Shown: piece after piece, positions 30,101 to 34,249 of the stretch
Layout of the letters: the number at the start of each line of letters is the position of its first letter
How positions within the stretch are numbered: the stretch's first letter is position 1
From: a virus
Strand: one strand, 5' to 3'
Length of the DNA: 34,249 nucleotides
IMG/VR virus record: IMGVR_UViG_3300035698_003740
Location: 1 to 34,249 of that record
Made by a program: the position numbers and the translations under genes
The notes under the pieces: model-generated
Told to the model about the DNA's origin: nothing
Databases searched by the model: none
Seen by the model: only the letters and a program-made list of their open reading frames with translations

Positions 30101-33100
30101 TAAGTTCTTCTAATGAAATTATTCAAGCTGAATTAGGTTCAGCTGCATTCTATCATGTATCAAACTCAGTTGATATTAGTTTAGATACTGGTAGTTTTAA
30201 CGATAGTGTTTTATTAACCGCTGGTGCAGTTAAAACATATGTAAATGAATATGTACAAATTGCTGGGGCAGCCGATATTACTGGAGTAACCGCTGGTGAT
30301 GGTTTAAGTGGTGGTGCAGACAGTGGGGAAGCAACTTTAACATTAGATACTGGTTCTCAACACTTTATAGATGGTGTAACTGGTATTGCACCAACTTTAC
30401 CTGATGGATTAGTTAGTGGTTCAGACCAAGTAACTTCTTCACTTGATACACGATATGTAAACGTATCAGGTGATACTATAAGTGGTGATTTAATCATTAG
30501 TGGGGATTTAACTGTAAATGGTACAACTACAACTATTAATACTACAAACTTAAATGTAGAAGATAATGTAATAGAACTTAACTATGGTGGTTCTGCTACC
30601 AATGGTGGTATTTTAGTAAAAGATACTAATGGTACTCTAACAAGTGGTTCTTTATTATGGGATAGTACAACTGATTCTTGGATTGCCGGCCCTTTAGGTT
30701 CTGAAACAAGAATTATAACCACTGCCGATAATGTAATTACTGATTCAAATATTGATTCTAAGATAGATTTAAGATTAGCAGCAGAGAATGTACATAGTGG
30801 TTCTTATTTAGGAACGGCAACTACCTCTGATTTATTTGAAATGACCAATCTTTATTATACCGATTTACGAGTAAAAACTAAATTGGATAATGATGGTGTA
30901 ATTAGTGGTTCATCTCAAGTACAAATAGATTCAGTAAGTGGATTTACTTCATTTTCATCTTCAGTAGATAATAGAATTGATTTATTAGAATCATTCTCAT
31001 CATCTTTAGATACAGGATTTGTAACTGAAACGGAATTAAACACTGCAACCCAATCATTACAAGATTCTATTGATTTAAAATTAGATACAACAACATATAC
31101 AACTGATTCTTCATCATTCGATAGTAGAATTGATTTATTAGAAGGAGTAACTTCCGAAAATCCTTTAACGTTTAGTGATACATCTACTATTGATTTAACA
31201 AGAGTAGGTGATACTATTACCGCAGATGTAATTGGTGGGGTAGTAAGTGGATCATCTCAAATTTCATATCCTTCTATCTTAGATATTCCAAGTGGAATTG
31301 TTAGTGGTTCTTCTCAAGTAATTGGTATATTAGATTCACTTAACACATATACATCATCAAATGATACTTTAAATACTACTCAGAATAGTAGATTAGATAG
31401 TTTAGAAACTTACACTGGTTCAGTTGATTCTTTATATGAAGAAATATCATCTGCTACTCATACGTTGGTTAGTGGTTCGGAACAAATATCATATCCACTT
31501 ATATCAAACATCCCAAGTGGAATAGTTAGTGGGTCATCTCAAGTAATCGATATTTTGAGTTCACTAAACTCATATACATCATCAAATGATACCAATCAAG
31601 GTACACAGAATGTTCGTTTAGATAATATAGAAACATTTACCGCTTCGGTTGATTCTCTATATGAAGAAATTGCTTCTTCAACTCATACTTTAGTTAGTGA
31701 GTCTATTCAAATTACCAACAATAGTGGTATTCTTTCTTCCTCAAATGAAGATTTCACCACATTCTCATCTTCGGTAGATACGAGAATAGATTCATTAGAA
31801 GGTGATATTCATACACATACAAACAAAGCAAACTTAGATACAATAAACCAAAACTTATCAACTACCTCGGATGTAGTATTTAAAGATATACAAATCAATG
31901 GTACTGGTTCTTTTGGTTCTGATGTAACTATTTATGGTGATTTAACTGTATTAGGGACTGAAACTATAATCAATACTACCAATCTTGCTATTGAAGATAA
32001 TATGATTTATCTAAATAGTGGTTCCGGCGATACAAATGTTGATTTAGGTTGGGCAGGTAACTATAATGATGGTACTTATGCTCACGCTGGTATCTTCAGA
32101 GATGCATCCGATGGTGGTATCTTTAAATTCTACGATGGATATACTCCTGAACCTGGAGCTAATATTGATACTACTCATGCTTCATTTAACTTGGCAGATA
32201 TACAAGTAAATACTGGTTCACTCAACCGAATAGAATTAACATCGGGTAGTTTATCTCGTTCGTACATAACATATGATTCTGTTGCCGGAACCGCCATAGT
32301 TTCTGATACTGGTATTTCATTATTAACCGCAGGTGGCGGAGATGGTATAGTAATCTCATCAAATGGTAATACAACTATTTTTGGTGCACTTGCACTAGAA
32401 GATATTCCATCCGCTGGAAGTGCAACTGCTGCTTTTGTAGTAGGTGCTGGAAATATAGTATCTCAAAGAACTCTTGGTTCAAATGCATTTGATTCAACTG
32501 CATACGAACCTGTTGCATCCGCTTCAAATAATTTGGTTAGTGGTTCATCTCAAATATCATATACTGGTATTACGGATAAACCAACTATTCCAACCAACAA
32601 CAACCAATTAACAAATGGTGCTGGGTATATTACTTCATTTGATATCACTACCCAAACCGATGGTAAATATTTAAGAAGTGATACAACTGATACCGCAACT
32701 GGAATTATAACATTCTCAAACACAACTCAATCAACAAATATAACAACTGGTGGAGTTATCGTTAGTGGTGGTGTTGGTATTGCAAAAACTCTTAATGTTG
32801 GTGAAGATGTAATTGCATTCGCATCCTCTGATAGAAGGTTAAAAGATAATATTTTACCAATCCAAAATCCTTTACAAAAAATTAACTCAATTGGTGGGTA
32901 TAGTTTTGATTGGAATGTGGAAAAACAACATATTTATAAAGGTAAGGATTATGGGGTTATTGCTCAAGAAATCGAAGAAATTCTACCTGAATTAGTAGAT
33001 ACGAGAGAAAATGGGTATAAAGCCGTAAAATACGATAAGTTAGTATCACTTTTAATAGAGGGCATTAAAGAATTATCATCAGAAGTAGAACAACTAAAAC

Positions 33101-33117
33101 AACAAATTAACAAATAG
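27193..33117 (+). CDS. Long tail fibre with C-terminal S74 chaperone (1974 aa)
   Basis: The N-terminus MATILKLRRGISTPISLVES, with LFFNQNDTTLIVG, is the shared attachment module. The shaft has about twenty copies of VSGSSQ(V/I) or SGSDQV, runs of ETTFS(S/T)SVDSRLD(E/A), and a 150-base tandem duplication. The last 97 residues (from S1878, SSDRRLKDNILPIQNP, then GYSFDWN, DYGVIAQEIEEILPELV and AVKYDKLVSLLIEGIKEL) are a peptidase S74 intramolecular chaperone. This domain folds the trimer and then cuts itself off just before the conserved Ser-Asp. It is therefore likely a receptor-binding long fibre. AGGAAG precedes the ATG, and two promoter motifs and a terminator lie in the upstream gap. Confidence 0.9.
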   Translation: MATILKLRRGISTPISLVESELFFNQNDTTLIVGTTSGFITLVKIGENTGSISFTGDITANNMILTGDLTVKDITLSGNIYVGDEVSDTITVTGQFDSNLLPSSSAEFDLGSTSKKWNNLYVVSASIENISLPDSNIVSSSQQISGYNTFLEINGDNVVSGSSQINVNNTENFTPFSSSVDTRFGILNTYTSSTDLRLISIETETGSIETEQGIQDDRLDNIETFTASLSTTFEEIASSTHTLVSGSSQITNGSTILSSSNENFTTFSSSVDTRLDEVESTSSLNETNITELFSTASDHEGRVVELESTGSEHEDRIDLLESFSSSLDDTFVTTTELHEATSSLSASLTETDVDFEDRIDTLETTFSSSVDSRLDAQESFSESLDNTFLNTNGDNVISGSDQVTSSLDLRYLEINGDSVVSGSDQVTSSLDLLYEEIASATHTLISGSTQFTDGSGILSSSNENFTTFSSSIDGRVDTIETTFSTSVDSRLDEIETTFSTSVDDQLTQIHAYTSSLKTSIDVSGNDLIVLGNLTVQGTQTSLNTTETFIEDKTLTIASGSTTSAEADGAGLIIDGANKSITWNHTDQLFELNGKVSSSVGFKGDGSELTGVTADSVDFTNITNKPTLVSGSSQVSYVGLSNIPNGIVSGSSQVNADTITNFDSNVKDKMNLDNVISGSSQILDGSGLLSSSNENFTTFSSSVDIRLDEIETTFSTSVDSRLDFIEGTFSSSVDSRLDAQETFSASLDNEFLNTNGDNVVSGSDQVTQSLDLRYEEIGSSTHTLVSGSSQVDYNSIQNQPTTITTEQANQITSNNSKVGYTDELVKTKLNLETVISGSSQVDYNSIQNQPTTITTQQSSDITSNNSKVGYTDTLVKTKLDLDGVISSSVQVNADSITNFDNNVKTKLDLDNVVSGSVYSSDNQGILTASINGIEFTTDLGLSITSEPTFVGLSLTSLDVDSSQNEFTTLLLSSSNEIIQAELGSAAFYHVSNSVDISLDTGSFNDSVLLTAGAVKTYVNEYVQIAGAADITGVTAGDGLSGGADSGEATLTLDTGSQHFIDGVTGIAPTLPDGLVSGSDQVTSSLDTRYVNVSGDTISGDLIISGDLTVNGTTTTINTTNLNVEDNVIELNYGGSATNGGILVKDTNGTLTSGSLLWDSTTDSWIAGPLGSETRIITTADNVITDSNIDSKIDLRLAAENVHSGSYLGTATTSDLFEMTNLYYTDLRVKTKLDNDGVISGSSQVQIDSVSGFTSFSSSVDNRIDLLESFSSSLDTGFVTETELNTATQSLQDSIDLKLDTTTYTTDSSSFDSRIDLLEGVTSENPLTFSDTSTIDLTRVGDTITADVIGGVVSGSSQISYPSILDIPSGIVSGSSQVIGILDSLNTYTSSNDTLNTTQNSRLDSLETYTGSVDSLYEEISSATHTLVSGSEQISYPLISNIPSGIVSGSSQVIDILSSLNSYTSSNDTNQGTQNVRLDNIETFTASVDSLYEEIASSTHTLVSESIQITNNSGILSSSNEDFTTFSSSVDTRIDSLEGDIHTHTNKANLDTINQNLSTTSDVVFKDIQINGTGSFGSDVTIYGDLTVLGTETIINTTNLAIEDNMIYLNSGSGDTNVDLGWAGNYNDGTYAHAGIFRDASDGGIFKFYDGYTPEPGANIDTTHASFNLADIQVNTGSLNRIELTSGSLSRSYITYDSVAGTAIVSDTGISLLTAGGGDGIVISSNGNTTIFGALALEDIPSAGSATAAFVVGAGNIVSQRTLGSNAFDSTAYEPVASASNNLVSGSSQISYTGITDKPTIPTNNNQLTNGAGYITSFDITTQTDGKYLRSDTTDTATGIITFSNTTQSTNITTGGVIVSGGVGIAKTLNVGEDVIAFASSDRRLKDNILPIQNPLQKINSIGGYSFDWNVEKQHIYKGKDYGVIAQEIEEILPELVDTRENGYKAVKYDKLVSLLIEGIKELSSEVEQLKQQINK
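29548..29847 (+). repeat. 150-base tandem duplication in the fibre shaft
   Basis: Two consecutive 150-base units (29548-29697 and 29698-29847), each encoding 50 residues that begin GSSQVDYNSIQNQPTTITT and include NNSKVGYTD. They differ at scattered positions, mostly around codons for TEQANQ versus TQQSSD. A third, shorter, related unit follows. Confidence 0.8.
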
Positions 33118-33128
33118 GGAATAATTAA

Positions 33129-33755
33129 ATGGCTCAAATTATTAAATTAAAAAGAAGTCTTGCACAAGGTTCTAAACCAACCACTTCCGATTTATCCGCA
33201 GGAGAATTAGCAATTAACGTTTATGACGGTAAAGTCTTTCTTCGTAAATCAGGTTCGGTAGATGAAGTACAAGAAATAATTACAAACAATTATAGTGGTA
33301 GTATTAATGTAGATGGTGCAATCACTGCTTCTTTTTTCAAAGGAGATGGTTCTCAGTTAACCAACATAACGGTTGACCAAGCAGCAACAATTAAGGCATC
33401 TTTCTCGGATTCATCAACATGGGTAGTAAATCACAACTTAGATACCGATACTCCATTGGTTCAAGTATATGATGCAGATGATTACCAAATTATACCACAA
33501 TCACTTAGAATTACTAATACCAATACCGTAACCATTACCTTCCCAGCTGCGGCATCTGGTCATGTTGTTGTTGGTAAAGGTGGACATATCGTTAGTGGTT
33601 CAGTTGATGCAAGTAGCATTAGTGGATTTGATAACGCAGTAAAAACAAGATTAGATGCTGAGGCAGTAGTTAGTGGTTCAACTCAATTTTTGGGTGATGT
33701 AACTGGTACTCCTTTTGCAACTGTTATAGCTTCCGTTGATGGAGGAGACATTTAA
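33129..33755 (+). CDS. Short tail fibre-type protein (208 aa)
   Basis: The N-terminal module MAQIIKLKRSLAQGSKPTTS, with LSAGELAINVYDGKVFLRKSG, is the common attachment motif of many marine-phage fibres (GELAIN..DGK). A FKGDGSQLTNITVDQ unit follows (also in the longer fibres as FKGDGSELTGV and FQGDGSGLSGL). A beta-rich middle has STWVVNHNLDTDTPLVQVYD, then two SGS turns. The protein ends VIASVDGGDI, like the small protein at 23528-23950. It sits 11 bases after the long fibre stop with AGGGA before the ATG. Probable fibre subunit or adaptor. Confidence 0.82.
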   Translation: MAQIIKLKRSLAQGSKPTTSDLSAGELAINVYDGKVFLRKSGSVDEVQEIITNNYSGSINVDGAITASFFKGDGSQLTNITVDQAATIKASFSDSSTWVVNHNLDTDTPLVQVYDADDYQIIPQSLRITNTNTVTITFPAAASGHVVVGKGGHIVSGSVDASSISGFDNAVKTRLDAEAVVSGSTQFLGDVTGTPFATVIASVDGGDI

Positions 33756-33793
33756 TAAAAAAATAATATAAACAAAAACAAGGATAAAGAAAA

Positions 33794-34249
33794 ATGATTA
33801 TACACAGTCCCATAATTTCCGGTTCGTTAACGTTCGCAGAAGGTTCTACTTTTACACTACCTGATGGTGGTATTTATAGTGGTTCCTTTAGTGGTTCTAT
33901 ACAAATCGCTGAAGTTCAATCACATTTAATACCCGATACCAACGAAGCTTACGATTTGGGTTCAGCAACACTTAGATTCAGAGATATCTATTTAAGTAAC
34001 AGTACTATCAAAATGCCAAGTGGTTCATTTGGATTTAATAATGGTGCGTTTGCATTTAGTGACCCTAATGGGGATCCTGCTCCAATTAAAACATCTGTTA
34101 TAACATTCCCAACTGCGGATGGTGGTACTACAGAACTTAAAATTACTGATGGACAATTAACAACACAAGTATTTGACTCAACTGGATCATTGAGTGGTGC
34201 TGATTTAGCAGCTCAACTATCTGGTTCATTTACTGGTTCTTTCTTAGGA
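33794..34249 (+). CDS. Tail fibre protein, 5' part (cut by window edge)
   Basis: Open from ATG 33794 to the last base (152 codons) without a stop. It begins MIIHSPIISGSLTFAEGSTF and has SGSFSGSIQIAEVQSHL. The fibre module YDLGSATLRFRDIYLSNSTI also occurs as DSIDLGSATRTL and AEFDLGSTSKKWNNLYV in the two large fibres. It ends in SGSLSGADLAAQLSGSF-type repeats. AAGGA lies eight bases before the ATG. It continues the fibre array; its full length is unknown. Confidence 0.8.
   Translation, partial: MIIHSPIISGSLTFAEGSTFTLPDGGIYSGSFSGSIQIAEVQSHLIPDTNEAYDLGSATLRFRDIYLSNSTIKMPSGSFGFNNGAFAFSDPNGDPAPIKTSVITFPTADGGTTELKITDGQLTTQVFDSTGSLSGADLAAQLSGSFTGSFLG

Noticed and set aside
1-34249. Diversity-generating retroelement, integrase or tRNA genes
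   Set aside because: No reverse transcriptase, template/variable repeat pair with adenine bias, recombinase motif or cloverleaf was seen in any gap; short gaps leave little room.

Overview
The window is a 34 kb piece of an AT-rich, T4-like (myovirus-type) phage genome, most likely from an aquatic environment. All confident genes are on the + strand. They form the DNA-packaging and head-building block of a T4-type virion, followed by neck and tail-fibre genes. Order: large terminase (gp17-like), portal (gp20-like), a block of modular small proteins where T4 has gp67/gp68, prohead protease (gp21-like), more modular proteins, a phage-borne ribosomal protein bS21, scaffold (gp22-like), major capsid protein (gp23-like), neck proteins (gp13/gp14-like), a gp15-like tail-completion protein, and a tail-fibre array that runs off the right edge. 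The host is probably a Bacteroidota bacterium. The clues are a flavobacterial-looking signal peptide ending SFSQ and one promoter of the form TTTG-N20-TATATTTA. A SAR11-type host cannot be excluded, because T4-like phages of that clade also look like this.

Left part (1-5.7 kb): a protein with nucleotidyltransferase/ligase-type motifs, a Cys-cluster protein and an overlapping membrane/exported pair that could be spanins. Then comes a terminase gene broken into two ORFs by a naturally split intein of the atypical kind: a 30-residue N-intein and a 115-residue C-intein, with a decayed Vsr-like homing endonuclease between them. A free-standing GIY-YIG endonuclease follows.

Middle part (5.7-19.1 kb): portal, protease, scaffold and capsid genes, plus about ten small proteins built from 60-90 residue modules. 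Many modules are joined by the short linker ESVNE followed by G, A or S, which looks like a cleavage site for the gp21-type protease. Several of these proteins start with a short leader resembling T4 capsid-targeting peptides. I infer that they are packaged into the prohead and cut into modules. A bS21 gene sits directly before the scaffold/capsid operon, whose leader RNA can form mutually exclusive hairpins. Nearly all genes after bS21 have Shine-Dalgarno-like sequences, whereas most genes before it do not.

Right part (19.1-34.2 kb): a two-gene cassette bounded by two identical 34-base terminator copies (a moron-like insertion), neck and tail-completion genes, two small genes that share a domain with the gp15-like protein, and a run of repetitive fibre proteins with VSGSSQ-type repeats. 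The largest (1974 aa) ends in an S74 intramolecular chaperone.

A recurrent motif TATA(T/C)TTATA lies in front of most transcription-unit starts and is very probably the phage (late) promoter. I saw no tRNA gene, CRISPR array, integrase, reverse transcriptase or replication gene. The sheath and tube genes (gp18/gp19) are not in the window.
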